A stretch of DNA of 64,000 nt from Paenibacillus sp. UNC451MF (GCF_000686845.1 NZ_JMLS01000003.1:186001-250000), one strand, 5' to 3'. Counted from the stretch's first letter, positions 27,751 through 37,925 are shown. Program-made: numbers and translations. The notes: generated by a model from the sequence alone, not told the origin.

Positions 27751-28560
27751 ATGGTTGCGCGAATGCTAAGAAGTGTCATCGGTTGGCCGGTCAGGTCGCA
27801 TCTTCCCATGTTACTGGCCGCTTTTCTACTAGGAAACTTGCTTGCCATATTATTCTCGGTTGTCCAGCCATCCTCTACTTTTCAACTGCTTCAGCACTAT
27901 ACATATCAGGAAACGATGGCATCCAACGGAGTCAGGTTGTATTCTATTCAGACTGTCCCGCAAAATATCGTATTGAAGCCGATCACATCAAATGTTTCAC
28001 TTACAGCGGATTACGGGATTAACGGTGGTTTTTTTTGGAACGGAGATTTGCTTAGCATTGCCGTCATGAACGATCAGCCCTTGAAAGGCGAGCAGGACGA
28101 TTATGGTTCAGGCTGGTACAATATTGATTATCCTAAAGGTACGCTTGTATGGGATGAGATAACGAGACATTTTTCCGTTCAAGTAGTGCAGGACGCCCAT
28201 CAAATCAAGGTAACAGATAAGCAGCATTACTGGGCGCAGGGTGGAGTTAGTATGTCTCTCGGTCGCGACGCTCATTGGGTTGATCAGGCCCTATCGGAGG
28301 ATATGCCTGCTTTCGATGAAGCAAGACTGAGATCGGGTGCAGTCTACGACGACCGGCAAAATGTATGGCTCGTTGTGACGGATAAGCCTTGTACAGTTGA
28401 GCAATTCCGTGCCGCTGTCGTGGAGAAGATCGGGAAAGGTCGACTGGTAGACGGCATATTCCTTGACGGAGATGGCTCCAGTCAAATGAATACCTCACAA
28501 AAAGTATTAAAGGGCGACTCGCGGGAAGTATACCAAATGCTAGCCTTGAAAAGAAAATAA
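27751..28560 (+). CDS. Phosphodiester glycosidase (NAGPA)-domain membrane-anchored protein
   Basis: A 269-residue protein with one N-terminal membrane segment (about 19-39) and an extracytoplasmic domain resembling the phosphodiester glycosidase family. Landmarks are ADYGINGGFFWNGDLLSIAVMN, the YWAQGGVSMSLG block, and near the end DGIFLDGDGSSQMN, the catalytic-site-like acidic/serine motif of the family. Start is ATG at 27751 with CGGAGGAG about 8 nt upstream. It would act on cell-wall glycan phosphodiesters; the real substrate is unknown. It ends before a strong shared terminator. Confidence 0.75.
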   Translation: MVARMLRSVIGWPVRSHLPMLLAAFLLGNLLAILFSVVQPSSTFQLLQHYTYQETMASNGVRLYSIQTVPQNIVLKPITSNVSLTADYGINGGFFWNGDLLSIAVMNDQPLKGEQDDYGSGWYNIDYPKGTLVWDEITRHFSVQVVQDAHQIKVTDKQHYWAQGGVSMSLGRDAHWVDQALSEDMPAFDEARLRSGAVYDDRQNVWLVVTDKPCTVEQFRAAVVEKIGKGRLVDGIFLDGDGSSQMNTSQKVLKGDSREVYQMLALKRK

Positions 28561-28590
28561 GCAGGGAAGAGAACCGTCAAATGCTGCGTG

Positions 28591-28635
28591 AAAAGACCGA
28601 TAGTTCCACATTAGGAACTATCGGTCTTTTCATTT
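28591..28635. terminator. Strong bidirectional intrinsic terminator
   Basis: A 17-bp perfect stem (28591-28607 with 28614-28630), loop ACATTA, flanked by AAAA and TTTT. It separates the NAGPA-domain gene and the transketolase gene, which converge here. Confidence 0.95.
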
Positions 28636-28638
28636 TAC

Positions 28639-30657
28639 TTAACCTAGAAGAGCTTTAACACGAGCGACGACATGCTCTACAGTAAACCCGTATTCTTTCA
28701 TAACGAGGGAAGCTGGTGCGGAAGCACCGAAGCGGTCAATGCCCATGATGTCTCCCTTAGTACCGACATACTGATGCCAGCCTTGTGGAGAAGCCATCTC
28801 TACAGATAGTCTTGCTTCGACATCTGGAAGAATGACGGAATCTTTGTACTCTTGTGTTTGTTGATTGAAGAGCTCCCAGCTTGGCATGCTGATGACACGG
28901 ACATCGATGCCTTCCTCAGCCAGCTTCTGTTGCGCTCCAATAGCAAGCTGCACCTCTGAGCCCGTCGCGATAATCTGTGCCTGCGGCTTGCCGTTCACGG
29001 CATCAGAGATTACGTAAGCACCTTTTCCTAAGCCTTCCGCTCCCAAGGAAGCTGAGCTTTCAAGGATCGGCAGTGCTTGACGAGTCAAGATCAAGGCAAC
29101 TGGACCAGATTGATTCTGCACGGCATATTTCCAAGCTATGCTGGTTTCGTTAGCATCTGCCGGACGAATCACGGTGATGCCAGGGATGCAGCGCAGAGCT
29201 GTCAATTGCTCGATAGGCTCATGGGTTGGACCGTCCTCACCGACCGCAATACTATCATGTGTGAACACGTAGATAGCAGGAAGCTTCATAATCGATGCCA
29301 GCCGAATCGCCGGACGCAGATAGTCGGAGAAGACGAAGAAGGTAGCTACAAAGCCGCGAACGCCTTGGTGAAGCTGCATTCCGTTCAAAGCTGCACCCAT
29401 TGCGAATTCCCGAACGCCGAAGAAAATATTGCGCTGGCTGTAATCATTCCGAGTTAACCGACCTGAACTTTTGATGTTCGTCTTTGTGGAGGTTTCCAGA
29501 TCTGCAGAACCTCCTAGCAGGTGAGGAACATTTTTCGCAAGGCCGTTCAATGCATTCTCGGAAGCGGAACGTGTAGCGATAGCCTTGTCGCTGCTTGTAT
29601 AGAAAGGTAGATCAGCATCCCAGCCTTCAGGTAGCTGTCCGCTGATTGCGGTATCGAACTGCTGCGCCAATTCTGGATGTGCTTGACGATACTGCTCGTA
29701 TTTAGCATTCCAGTCTGCTTCATGTGCAGCGCCTTCCTGCTGGAATTGGGCGAAATGCTCTTGGACATCCAGTGGAACATGGAAATCGGGTTCATTCGGC
29801 CAACCATAAAAATCCTTGGTCAATGCCGTTTCAGCTTTACCTAAGGGTGCGCCGTGAGAACCGTGTTCTCCCGCTTTGCCGCTTTTGTTCGGGCTTCCGT
29901 AACCGATCACCGTTTTAACCTCGATCAGGGATGGGCGAGGGTCTGCTTGAGCTGCTGCGATAGCTTGGTGAATGGCAGTAAGATCGTTGCCATCCTCAAC
30001 CCGTTGGACATGCCAACGGTAGCTGCTGAATCGCTGCTGTACATCCTCAGAGAAGGAAAGGCTCAAGTCGCCGTCCAATGAAATGTCATTGGAATCGTAT
30101 AGTACGATTAATTTGCCTAATTGCAAATGGCCAGCAAGAGAGGCTGCTTCCCCAGTGATCCCTTCCATCATGTCGCCGTCGCCACAAATCGCGTAAGTAT
30201 AGTGATTGACAATATCGAAGCCTTCACGATTGTAGGTTGCAGCCATGTGCGCTTCAGCCAGAGCCATTCCGACTCCCATCCCAACACCTTGACCTAGGGG
30301 ACCGGTTGTTGCGTCGACACCGGCCGTATGCCCATACTCCGGATGACCCGGAGTCAAGCTGCCCCATTGACGGAATTTTTTCAACTCTTCCAGTGGAAGA
30401 TCATAGCCAAAGAGATGAAGTAAGCTGTACAGCAGCATGGAACCATGTCCTGCGGACAAAACAAACCGATCTCTGTTAATCCAATTGGGATTACCAGGGT
30501 TATGCTTCATAAATTTCGTCCAAAGCTCATAGGCCATTGGAGCGGAGCCCATCGGCATGCCGGGATGGCCTGAGTTAGCTTTGTCAATAGCGTCGATAGC
30601 AAGTGTCCGAATCGTGTTTACTGCTTTTTGCTGAATCGTAGTATGAATCAAAGTCAT
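28639..30657 (-). CDS. tkt: Transketolase
   Basis: A 672-residue thiamine-diphosphate enzyme of the pentose phosphate pathway. Landmarks are [20 protein letters not shown] (N-terminal), the ThDP/Mg motif [20 protein letters not shown], the pyrimidine-domain [18 protein letters not shown], and [20 protein letters not shown]. Length is typical (about 665). The start has AAGGAGG about 11 nt upstream. A LysR-type gene is divergent with 116 bp between start codons, so it may regulate tkt. It is monocistronic, bounded by the 17-bp terminator. Confidence 0.97.
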   Translation of the reverse strand: MTLIHTTIQQKAVNTIRTLAIDAIDKANSGHPGMPMGSAPMAYELWTKFMKHNPGNPNWINRDRFVLSAGHGSMLLYSLLHLFGYDLPLEELKKFRQWGSLTPGHPEYGHTAGVDATTGPLGQGVGMGVGMALAEAHMAATYNREGFDIVNHYTYAICGDGDMMEGITGEAASLAGHLQLGKLIVLYDSNDISLDGDLSLSFSEDVQQRFSSYRWHVQRVEDGNDLTAIHQAIAAAQADPRPSLIEVKTVIGYGSPNKSGKAGEHGSHGAPLGKAETALTKDFYGWPNEPDFHVPLDVQEHFAQFQQEGAAHEADWNAKYEQYRQAHPELAQQFDTAISGQLPEGWDADLPFYTSSDKAIATRSASENALNGLAKNVPHLLGGSADLETSTKTNIKSSGRLTRNDYSQRNIFFGVREFAMGAALNGMQLHQGVRGFVATFFVFSDYLRPAIRLASIMKLPAIYVFTHDSIAVGEDGPTHEPIEQLTALRCIPGITVIRPADANETSIAWKYAVQNQSGPVALILTRQALPILESSASLGAEGLGKGAYVISDAVNGKPQAQIIATGSEVQLAIGAQQKLAEEGIDVRVISMPSWELFNQQTQEYKDSVILPDVEARLSVEMASPQGWHQYVGTKGDIMGIDRFGASAPASLVMKEYGFTVEHVVARVKALLG

Positions 30658-30773
30658 TTGTTAAACATCCTCCTTAAGTAAGTAGAAGTTGTGCTCAACT
30701 ATGATTATAATGGGAAACAAAGATATATATGAAATCGATATTATACATACGACCTATAGATGGGAGTAATGAC

Positions 30774-31667
30774 ATGATTGCGAATTTGGAGCTGTACCGT
30801 GCCTTCTATTGGACGGCTAAGGAGCAAAATTTATCACGTGCGGCAGAGCGGTTGTATATAACACAGCCTAGTGTTAGCCATGCCATCAAGCAGCTGGAGA
30901 CAGAGCTTGCCGTCATTCTATTTCATCGCGGAGCAAAGGGAGTTCGGCTTTCAGAGGAGGGACAGCTATTATTTTCACAAATAGAGAAGGCGTTTCAATT
31001 CATAGAAACGGGGGAGAGGCAAATTGCGGAGTTCAATAACCTGATGAGAGGGGAATTGCGGCTGGGGAGCAGTGATTCGCTGTGCAAATACTTTCTGCTG
31101 CCGTCCCTGGGCCTTTTTTGCAATGATTATCCTCAAATTCGTCTTGATCTGGTTCATGGCACAACACCGGAAATCATTCAAAATGTAAAGGAGGGAAGGA
31201 TCGATTTTGGTATTGTCCGTTTACCGATTGAAGATAGCACTCTGAAAATTATGGAGACAATAACGGTTCAGGACTGCTTTGTAGCGGGTCCAAGATATTT
31301 TCATTTAGCTAGACAGGAAATGTCTTTAATTGAGCTCACAGCCAATCCGCTCATCCTGTTCTCTAAGAACAGCAGTTCCCGCCGGTTTATTCAAGATTTT
31401 GCTCAAGCTCATGGAATCACTATGGAACCGGAAATCGAGCTGGCCAGTGTCGACCTGCTAATCGAGTTTGCGAAGGCTGGACTAGGGATCTCTTTTGTAA
31501 CCAAGCAGTTCGTTCAATCGGAGCTGGAATCCGGCAAGCTGGCAGAGATAAAGCTGAAAGAACAAATTCCCGAACGTAAGATCGGAATAGCTTTATTAAA
31601 GAATCGCCGTCTATCCGCGGCCGCTCAAATGTTCTTTCAGCAATACCTCCATGTCGAGCTGTCTTAA
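30774..31667 (+). CDS. LysR-family transcriptional regulator, divergent from tkt
   Basis: A 297-residue regulator. The winged helix (LELYRAFYWTAKEQNLSRAA, ITQPSVSHAIKQLETELAV) is followed by a substrate-binding domain (LGSSDSLCKYFLLPSL onward). ATG at 30774 has GGGAG 8 nt upstream and gives the HTH its normal position; an extension to 30729 is not conserved. Being divergent from transketolase, it could be the regulator of tkt, as CbbR-type proteins regulate Calvin-cycle or pentose genes, but this is inferred from position only. Confidence 0.9.
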   Translation: MIANLELYRAFYWTAKEQNLSRAAERLYITQPSVSHAIKQLETELAVILFHRGAKGVRLSEEGQLLFSQIEKAFQFIETGERQIAEFNNLMRGELRLGSSDSLCKYFLLPSLGLFCNDYPQIRLDLVHGTTPEIIQNVKEGRIDFGIVRLPIEDSTLKIMETITVQDCFVAGPRYFHLARQEMSLIELTANPLILFSKNSSSRRFIQDFAQAHGITMEPEIELASVDLLIEFAKAGLGISFVTKQFVQSELESGKLAEIKLKEQIPERKIGIALLKNRRLSAAAQMFFQQYLHVELS

Positions 31668-31689
31668 ATCATTTAGGCATGGACTCACA

Positions 31690-32151
31690 TTACAAGTTGT
31701 TTTTCAGCTTATATAGTTCCAGAGGATTGTTAGACGCTGCAGGCACTATTCTTGTAATCGGAAGCGTTTGCTCATCTAGTGGGAGGGACAACTGATGGTA
31801 TACATGCTTGGTGCTAAGACCGATTTGTGCCGCATCTTCTTCGGTGTATGCGTAATATACGGCTTTGGCTCCTGACCAATAGATCGCAGCTAGACACATG
31901 GGGCATGGTTGGCCGCTTGCATAGATTTCGCAATCTGTAAGTTCGGCACTATTCAGGGTACGGCATGCCTCGCGAATCGCTTGCATTTCTGCATGAGTAG
32001 TCGGATCATACGTGGAGAGAACCTCGTTGACCCCGGTGGCGATGATGCTGCCGTTTTTGACGATAACTGCTCCGAATGGTTTTCCGCCGTTGTGTAATGT
32101 GTTTTCGTAGGCAAGATCAATCGCTTTTTGCATAAATTCAGTCGATTTCAT
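31690..32151 (-). CDS. Nucleoside/guanine deaminase of the cytidine deaminase-like superfamily
   Basis: A 153-residue zinc deaminase. The zinc/catalytic motifs are THAEMQAI (His and catalytic Glu) and QPCPMCLAAI (two Cys). The C-terminal DAAQIGLSTKHVY and the ending with YKLKNN resemble the GuaD (guanine deaminase) group, which uses domain-swapped dimers. GGAG lies about 11 nt before the ATG. It converges with the LysR gene with only 22 bp between stops. Substrate could be guanine or a related base. Confidence 0.85.
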   Translation of the reverse strand: MKSTEFMQKAIDLAYENTLHNGGKPFGAVIVKNGSIIATGVNEVLSTYDPTTHAEMQAIREACRTLNSAELTDCEIYASGQPCPMCLAAIYWSGAKAVYYAYTEEDAAQIGLSTKHVYHQLSLPLDEQTLPITRIVPAASNNPLELYKLKNNL

Positions 32152-32191
32152 TGATGTTAATACTCCTTTATTAGGCTATTGTCCGTATACA

Positions 32192-32908
32192 TTATTTCGC
32201 TTCAGCCTCGAGTAGTATACGTTCAATTTCTTTATATCCTCGCGACTTTGCATGCTGTAATGCGCTAATTCCGTCACGATCGGGAATGGCAGGATCGGCT
32301 CCGTGTTCGAGCAGCTTACGAATAATTTGCTGATGCTTGGGGCCTCCGTCACTTAGCACAACAGCCTCCATTAGCGCAGTCCATCCCAAATTATTAATGT
32401 GATTAACTTGAATGTCGGAATGCTCAAGAAGCTCGCTGACTACTTCAAAATGACCTCTTTCTGAAGCGGGAATGAGAGCCGTACCCCCATAACGATTAGT
32501 AAGTCGGGTGTCGGCCTTGGCTTCAATGGCTAATTTTACAATATCAAGCAAGCCTTCCGCCCCAGAATAAAGCAGTACATTATCCTTTCGGTTATCCCGA
32601 ATATTGATGTCGGCTCCGTGCTCAATGAGATACTTCACCATACCCGCCTTACGTCCGTGTGTTGCGGCCAGGACTGCTGTTCTCCCTGCACTATCTTGTC
32701 CGTTAATGTCCGTACCCTGTTTAAGTAGCTCCTCAACTCCTGCTTGATTGCTTTGCTCAGCGAAGCTTGTTAATTGCTCAATAGCTTGATTCTGTACCAT
32801 AGGCTGAACATTCTCCTTTCCATTGTTAAGAGATTCCGACATTGAAGGCTCTTCGCAGCCTGTTAATGTAAACAACATCGTCATGAAGACAATCATTAAC
32901 CGGTTCAT
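32192..32908 (-). CDS. Ankyrin-repeat lipoprotein
   Basis: A 238-residue predicted lipoprotein (lipobox LTGC, cysteine 18) with about five ankyrin repeats from residue about 65 on, for example GRTAVLAATHGRKAGMVKYL and GWTALMEAVVLSDGG, and HGADPAIPDRDG near the end. Ankyrin repeats mediate protein-protein contact; here they would be on the outer face of the membrane. The gene is 40 bp from the deaminase gene and in the same direction, so they may be co-transcribed. No partner is evident. Confidence 0.85.
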   Translation of the reverse strand: MNRLMIVFMTMLFTLTGCEEPSMSESLNNGKENVQPMVQNQAIEQLTSFAEQSNQAGVEELLKQGTDINGQDSAGRTAVLAATHGRKAGMVKYLIEHGADINIRDNRKDNVLLYSGAEGLLDIVKLAIEAKADTRLTNRYGGTALIPASERGHFEVVSELLEHSDIQVNHINNLGWTALMEAVVLSDGGPKHQQIIRKLLEHGADPAIPDRDGISALQHAKSRGYKEIERILLEAEAK

Positions 32909-33031
32909 CTATCGTCAACCTCGCTTTGCTCTTTACTTTTCTTATGGTACCATGAGGTCATCTATATGAAAAATATTAATAAAATTAGCTAATATAACTT
33001 TCTACGTATATATTGTGAGGTGTAATGTCAG

Positions 33032-33925
33032 ATGGATATGAAGCAGCTGCGATACTTTATTGCCATTGCAGAGGAAAAACAAATCTCAGGAGCAGCCAAA
33101 AGGCTGCATATGGCTCAACCTCCGCTCAGCCAGCAGCTGAAGCATTTGGAGGAGGAGTTGGGGGTGCCTCTAGTAATTCGTCACGCTCGCGGACTGGAAC
33201 TGACGGAAGCAGGGCAGGTCTTGTACAAGCATGCTTTGAACATGGAAAAATGCATGGATCATACTCGACGTGAGGTGAAGGAAACGGGAAAAGGCTTGAG
33301 AGGGAGACTTACCGTAGGTGTAAACACGCTGTCGTCGGAAGAGCTTCCGAAGCTGCTCCTGCAATTCAAAGCCCGTTATCCGGATATCACTTACAAAATT
33401 CAACAAAATGAATCCGCTCAGCTGTGCAAGCTCGTTAAAGAAAGAACAATTGAATTGGCGATTATTCGATTCCCAATCGATCTGAGTGATTTCAGTTACC
33501 TGCATATGAAAACGGAGCCGTTTTATTTTGTAACATCTCAAGCATTGACAGGTCTTTCGGATAAAATAACGTACCAGCAAATTGGTCGCCTTCCTCTTAT
33601 TATTCCAAGTACGGATGGATTGGGCTTGCATCAGATGATCGTAGATCAATTGTCACGAAGCGGGCTGGAAGCCAATATACTCTGCGAATGCTCTGATATA
33701 GCGATGCTGATGGAGCTTGTAGCAACCGGCTTTGGAAGTGCAATTCTTCCTGAGGTTGTTTTACGTCTACATCAAAGAAATGATATTCATATTTATCCGA
33801 TTGCCGATTCCGCATGGACAACCTCCTCAGGTTTTATTTGGCTGAAGGATCATTATCTTTCCCAGGGAGCAAAGCATTTTATCGAGCTTTGGAGAGAAGA
33901 TAAAGAAAAAAAGGAAATGATTTGA
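33032..33925 (+). CDS. LysR-family transcriptional regulator
   Basis: A 297-residue regulator with the winged helix MKQLRYFIAIAEEKQISGAA and MAQPPLSQQLKHLEEELG at the very N terminus, then a LysR effector domain (LTVGVNTLSSEELPKLLLQF onward). It begins with ATG, with GAGGTG about 10 nt upstream. It belongs to the group that often acts on aromatic or fatty-acid pathways, but no target is evident; the divergent neighbour is the ankyrin lipoprotein gene (start codons 124 bp apart) and the downstream neighbour is the NfeD gene. Confidence 0.9.
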   Translation: MDMKQLRYFIAIAEEKQISGAAKRLHMAQPPLSQQLKHLEEELGVPLVIRHARGLELTEAGQVLYKHALNMEKCMDHTRREVKETGKGLRGRLTVGVNTLSSEELPKLLLQFKARYPDITYKIQQNESAQLCKLVKERTIELAIIRFPIDLSDFSYLHMKTEPFYFVTSQALTGLSDKITYQQIGRLPLIIPSTDGLGLHQMIVDQLSRSGLEANILCECSDIAMLMELVATGFGSAILPEVVLRLHQRNDIHIYPIADSAWTTSSGFIWLKDHYLSQGAKHFIELWREDKEKKEMI

Positions 33926-33994
33926 AACTTTTACTGTCCTCAAAGCGTATTAATTTATGGAGCTAACCTAAATGATCTGAAGAGGGGAATGCTT

Positions 33995-34528
33995 ATGCTT
34001 TCATTATATTGGGGCTTTCTCATCACTGGAGTGCTGTTCGCGTTAGTGACGGTAGTCCTGGGAGACCTGCTCGGCAGCGCCTTGGATGGCGTGTTCGATT
34101 TTATGTCCGGACATCATATGCATGCGTTTCAACCGATGGTTATTTTCAGCGGACTGACGGTATGGGGGGGCGTAGGCATATTAATGACCAAGTACACCCT
34201 ATGGGGGACAACTGCGGTACTTGCGGGCTCCATTTTGTGTGCTGTCATCATGTCTGTACTCATTTATTTCCTATATGTTAAGCCGATGAAAAATAGTGAG
34301 AATTCAGTTGCCTACTCTATGCAGGATACAGTAGGTAAAATTGCAGAGGTGTCCGTCACCATACCTTCTGTAGGTTATGGCGAAGTGCTGCTGCGGATGG
34401 GAGCAGGGAATACGAATCAGATTGCAGCCAGTTATGAAGGGGAAGAAATCCAAACCGGCACGAAAGTCGTTACTGTCGAAGTCAAGGACGGTACGCTGCT
34501 CGTCGCCCGTTTAGATAAATTGGAATAA
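33995..34528 (+). CDS. NfeD-family membrane protein
   Basis: A 177-residue protein with three or four membrane helices (about 3-28, 47-68, 74-99) and a C-terminal OB-fold typical of NfeD/YuaF (MQDTVGKIAEVSVTIPSVG, GEVLLRMGAG, GTKVVTVEVKDGTLLVARL). ATG at 33995 is preferred to one two codons earlier because GAGGGG then has 7-nt spacing. It is 14 bp upstream of the flotillin gene, the usual NfeD partner. NfeD proteins are thought to assist flotillin assembly in membrane microdomains. Confidence 0.9.
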   Translation: MLSLYWGFLITGVLFALVTVVLGDLLGSALDGVFDFMSGHHMHAFQPMVIFSGLTVWGGVGILMTKYTLWGTTAVLAGSILCAVIMSVLIYFLYVKPMKNSENSVAYSMQDTVGKIAEVSVTIPSVGYGEVLLRMGAGNTNQIAASYEGEEIQTGTKVVTVEVKDGTLLVARLDKLE

Positions 34529-34542
34529 AGGAGATATGTCGA

Positions 34543-36066
34543 ATGCCAGAACCATTAGTAGTACCTGCTATTGTAGTAGGTGTCATTATTGTGCTCGGTC
34601 TTGCTTTCTGGGCCCGCTATAAAACGGTAAGCCCTGATGAAGCTATGATCGTGACAGGTTCCTTTTTAGGGATTAAAAACGTAATGACGGATGACTCAGG
34701 TCGCAAAATCAAAATTGTCCGGGGAGGCGGCGCATTTATTTTACCGATATTCCAGCAATCGCAATTTTTATCTTTGCTGTCTCATAAGCTGGATGTTTCC
34801 ACACCTGAAGTATACACAGAACAAGGCGTACCTGTCATGGCGGACGGTGTCGCTATCATTAAAATTGGCGGTTCTGTAGAAGATGTAGCTACGGCGGCCG
34901 AGCAATTTATGGGCAAGCCGACAGAAGCGTTGAAGGGAGAAGCGCAGGAGGTTCTTGAAGGACATTTGCGTGCTATTCTAGGATCGATGACGGTGGAAGA
35001 GGTCTACCGAAATCGCGATAAATTCGCTCAAGAAGTGCAGGGCGTTGCAGCCAAGGATTTAAAAAAAATGGGTCTTCAAATTGTCTCATTCACAATCAAA
35101 GATTTGCGTGATAAGCATGGCTACCTGGATGCTCTGGGTAAACCACGTATTGCAGCGGTCAAAAGGGACGCTGAAATCGCAGAAGCGGAAGCCTTGAGAG
35201 ACGCTCGTGTTCAGAAAGCGAGAGCAGAGGAAGATGGGCAGAAGGCAGAATTGGTGAGAGATACCAACATTGCGGAAGCCTCTAAGGAAAAGGAACTGAA
35301 GATCGCCTCGTTTAAGAGGGAGCAGGATACAGCCCGTGCGGAAGCGGACCAAGCGTACCATATTCATGAAGCGCGTGCGAAGCAAAGCGTGGTGGAAGAA
35401 CAAATGAAGGTTGAGCTTGTTCGTAAAGAGCGTGAGATCGACCTGGAAACAAAAGAAATTCTTCGTCGTGAAAAGCAATATGACTCCGAAGTGAAAAAGA
35501 AGGCGGACGCTGACCGTTACGCTGTTGAGCAAGCAGCTGAGGCGGATAAAGCTAAAAGAATTTATGAGGCTGATGCCATGAAGTACCGAATTGAAGCCGA
35601 AGCGAAGGCGAATGCCGAGCAAAAACGGCTTGAAGGCTTGGCTGTGGCAGACGCGGAACGCGCCAAAGGTACCGCGGAAGCAGATGTTATCCGTCTGCGC
35701 GGTTTGGCAGAAGCGGAAGCAAAGCAGAAGCTTGCCGAAGCATTCGAGAAGTTCGGCGAAGCCGCGGTTCTCGATATCATCGTGAAGATGCTGCCGGAGC
35801 TGGCAGGCAAGGTGGCAGAGCCAATCAAGGGCATCGACAAGCTGACCGTCGTAGACACGGGGCACGGAGAAGGCGCTGCGAGAGTCAGCAACTATGTGAC
35901 TTCTCTTATGGCAACAGCCCCAGAAATGCTGAAAAGCGTCAGCGGCATCGATCTCGAGAAGCTGGTTAAAGGATTGACACAGCGTGGAACCGATAATTCT
36001 TCATTCAAATCCGTTGAGCAGACGGCGGCTACAGCGGTCCAAGATCAGCCCAACGAGTCGAAATAA
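34543..36066 (+). CDS. floT: Flotillin
   Basis: A 507-residue lipid-raft scaffold protein of the SPFH family. One N-terminal membrane segment (about 5-22) is followed by the SPFH domain (VSPDEAMIVTGSFLG, GGGAFILPIFQQSQFLSL, VTIKDLRDKHGYLDALGKP) and a long coiled-coil rich in Glu-Ala repeats (about 205-405), with EAFEKFGEAAVLDIIVKMLP near the end. Start ATG has GGAG 9 nt upstream. It is in an operon with the NfeD gene, as in Bacillus yuaF-yuaG, and is followed by a terminator. Confidence 0.95.
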   Translation: MPEPLVVPAIVVGVIIVLGLAFWARYKTVSPDEAMIVTGSFLGIKNVMTDDSGRKIKIVRGGGAFILPIFQQSQFLSLLSHKLDVSTPEVYTEQGVPVMADGVAIIKIGGSVEDVATAAEQFMGKPTEALKGEAQEVLEGHLRAILGSMTVEEVYRNRDKFAQEVQGVAAKDLKKMGLQIVSFTIKDLRDKHGYLDALGKPRIAAVKRDAEIAEAEALRDARVQKARAEEDGQKAELVRDTNIAEASKEKELKIASFKREQDTARAEADQAYHIHEARAKQSVVEEQMKVELVRKEREIDLETKEILRREKQYDSEVKKKADADRYAVEQAAEADKAKRIYEADAMKYRIEAEAKANAEQKRLEGLAVADAERAKGTAEADVIRLRGLAEAEAKQKLAEAFEKFGEAAVLDIIVKMLPELAGKVAEPIKGIDKLTVVDTGHGEGAARVSNYVTSLMATAPEMLKSVSGIDLEKLVKGLTQRGTDNSSFKSVEQTAATAVQDQPNESK

Positions 36067-36077
36067 ACTTCGGAAAC

Positions 36078-36123
36078 AACCCGGATATCGTACGATTTTG
36101 TACGGTATCCGGGTTTATTTTTC
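36078..36123 (+). terminator. Intrinsic terminator after the flotillin gene
   Basis: A 16-bp stem (36078-36093 with 36100-36115) with one G-T wobble, loop GATTTT, followed by TATTTTTC. Confidence 0.9.
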
Positions 36124-36204
36124 GTCTTAAACGAGCTATAGTAATACTGTTTACTAACCTGCTAATAGACAGGTATCGATACATAACGAAGGAGGTGTGT
36201 GAAC

Positions 36205-36762
36205 ATGTCGGTAAATTACTGCTCGTCCTGTGGTCATCCGATGGAGACACGTCAAATGGACGGAGTCGATCGGCGGGTTTGCACGAATTGCGAAGCAGTT
36301 CATTGGGGGAATTACAGCATCGGTGTCGGAGCGCTTGTCGTTAAAGATGACAAAGTGCTGCTGGTGCGCAGAGCACAGGAGCCGGGCAAAGGAAATTGGA
36401 CGAACCCCGGCGGTTATATCGAACAGCTGGAGCCGATAGAGGAAACCGTTGTGCGTGAGGTCTTGGAAGAGACCGGAGTCCATACCAAGGTTAAAGGGAT
36501 TGTTGCTTTGCGTGATCAGCCCCGCAATATTCATAATGTGTACATCGCCTTTGAAATGGACTATGTGGATGGAGAGCCCAAGGCCGACGGAATAGAGGTC
36601 GATGGAGCTGGATTTTTCTCGTTGGAGGAAATGGAGACGATGCAGGTCGCCAATTTTACCAAGTGGCTTGTCGACGTAGCGGTGAATGGAAAGAGCAACG
36701 GACTGCTTCCGGATAAGGAAACGGACATTCCATTGAACGGATATGGATTATTTCGGGTATAA
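36205..36762 (+). CDS. Nudix hydrolase with N-terminal zinc ribbon
   Basis: A 185-residue protein. A zinc ribbon occupies the N terminus (CSSC at 6-9 and CTNC at 25-28), and the Nudix box is complete: GYIEQLEPIEETVVREVLEE then TG. The zinc-ribbon plus Nudix layout resembles NADH-pyrophosphatase-like and ADP-ribose-type hydrolases. ATG at 36205 has GGAGG 9 nt upstream; a GTG two codons earlier is less likely. The substrate is not determinable. It is followed by the 2-oxoacid oxidoreductase genes on the same strand after about 105 bp. Confidence 0.9.
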   Translation: MSVNYCSSCGHPMETRQMDGVDRRVCTNCEAVHWGNYSIGVGALVVKDDKVLLVRRAQEPGKGNWTNPGGYIEQLEPIEETVVREVLEETGVHTKVKGIVALRDQPRNIHNVYIAFEMDYVDGEPKADGIEVDGAGFFSLEEMETMQVANFTKWLVDVAVNGKSNGLLPDKETDIPLNGYGLFRV

Positions 36763-36867
36763 CTGGAAAAAAGTTTTTGGCAAGAGAGGAATTTGTCGAT
36801 CTATTTAGAATATAAATAGTATTTAGAAAACTACTTGCTGCAGTCTATTCTCGAAAGGAGTCATGCA

Positions 36868-37878
36868 ATGGTTACGTTACCTAAAAAGAACGAGCTTGGC
36901 TTTTTTGAAATTCGTCTGGAATCTATTGGGGGACTTGGTGCCAACCTGGCAGGAAAGATGCTCGCTGAAGCAGGAGTTGTAGGGGCCGGATTAAACGGTG
37001 TCAGCTTCTCCTCCTACGGTTCCGAGAAAAAAGGCTCTGCCGTGAAAGCGCATATTCGCTTCTGTGATATCGACACGAATATACGCGATACTTCGCCAGT
37101 GGAACGACCTCATGTGGTAGGGATTTTTCATGAATCTTTGTCTAAAACGGTAAATGTCGTTAGTGGAATATATGAAGACAGTCTTGTACTGGTCAATTCC
37201 ACCAAAGCTCCCGAGGAGCTCAAGGAAAAGCTGAAAATGATGGGCGGTACCATTGCGGTTATCGACGCCATCGGCATTTCGATCGAAGAGAAGAACCGTG
37301 TTAATATGGCGATGTTAGGTGCATTGTTCCGGCTATGCCCGTTTTTGAACCCGGACACAATGAAGAACGTAATCCGCAAGTCTCTGGAGAAAAAATACCC
37401 GCAAGCAGTTCAACCGGCATTAAACACGTTTGAAAGGGGTTACAATGAGGTTCAGTTCCAAACCTTCGCCCTTCCGGAAGGACAGCAAATGCCTTCTTTT
37501 GTACGTCAGGATACTCCTGTTCTTGGATTTGAGACCCAGCCTATGGGAGGAGTCATTACGAATCCGGGAAACAGCATTTTAAAAGATTTAAGTATTTCTC
37601 GTGCAGGAATGATGCCTCATTTCGAGGATGACAAATGTATTCACTGTGCTGCCTGTGATACGGTCTGTCCGGACTTTTGCTTTGTATGGGACGAACAGGC
37701 CGACAAGAAGGGGCGCCCGCAAATGTTTTTGCAAGGCATTGATTATCAGTACTGCAAAGGCTGCTTGAAGTGTGTACAGGCATGCCCAACAGAAGCTCTG
37801 TCGAGTGCGAGGGAAGCTGAAGGTTACGCTGAGCAGCATCGTGTACCGCATCGTTTTGATCTGGCTGTGAATGGATGA
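36868..37878 (+). CDS. 2-oxoacid:ferredoxin oxidoreductase, fused gamma-delta subunits
   Basis: A 336-residue protein fusing the gamma domain (RLESIGGLGANLAGKMLAEA, SSYGSEKKGSAVKAHIRF; about 1-195) to a delta 8Fe ferredoxin domain with two CxxCxxCxxxCP motifs (CIHCAACDTVCP, CKGCLKCVQACP). It would take part in CoA-dependent oxidative decarboxylation of a 2-oxoacid with transfer of electrons to ferredoxin. ATG at 36868 has AAAGGAG 7 nt upstream and is preferred to an earlier in-frame start. The fused alpha-beta gene follows after about 47 bp, and the two form one enzyme. The substrate (pyruvate, 2-oxoglutarate or branched) is not clear. Confidence 0.93.
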   Translation: MVTLPKKNELGFFEIRLESIGGLGANLAGKMLAEAGVVGAGLNGVSFSSYGSEKKGSAVKAHIRFCDIDTNIRDTSPVERPHVVGIFHESLSKTVNVVSGIYEDSLVLVNSTKAPEELKEKLKMMGGTIAVIDAIGISIEEKNRVNMAMLGALFRLCPFLNPDTMKNVIRKSLEKKYPQAVQPALNTFERGYNEVQFQTFALPEGQQMPSFVRQDTPVLGFETQPMGGVITNPGNSILKDLSISRAGMMPHFEDDKCIHCAACDTVCPDFCFVWDEQADKKGRPQMFLQGIDYQYCKGCLKCVQACPTEALSSAREAEGYAEQHRVPHRFDLAVNG

Positions 37879-37925
37879 AGCACTTGTCAATCAAGTAAAA
37901 GCTTACCTGAAAGGTGGAATTCCAG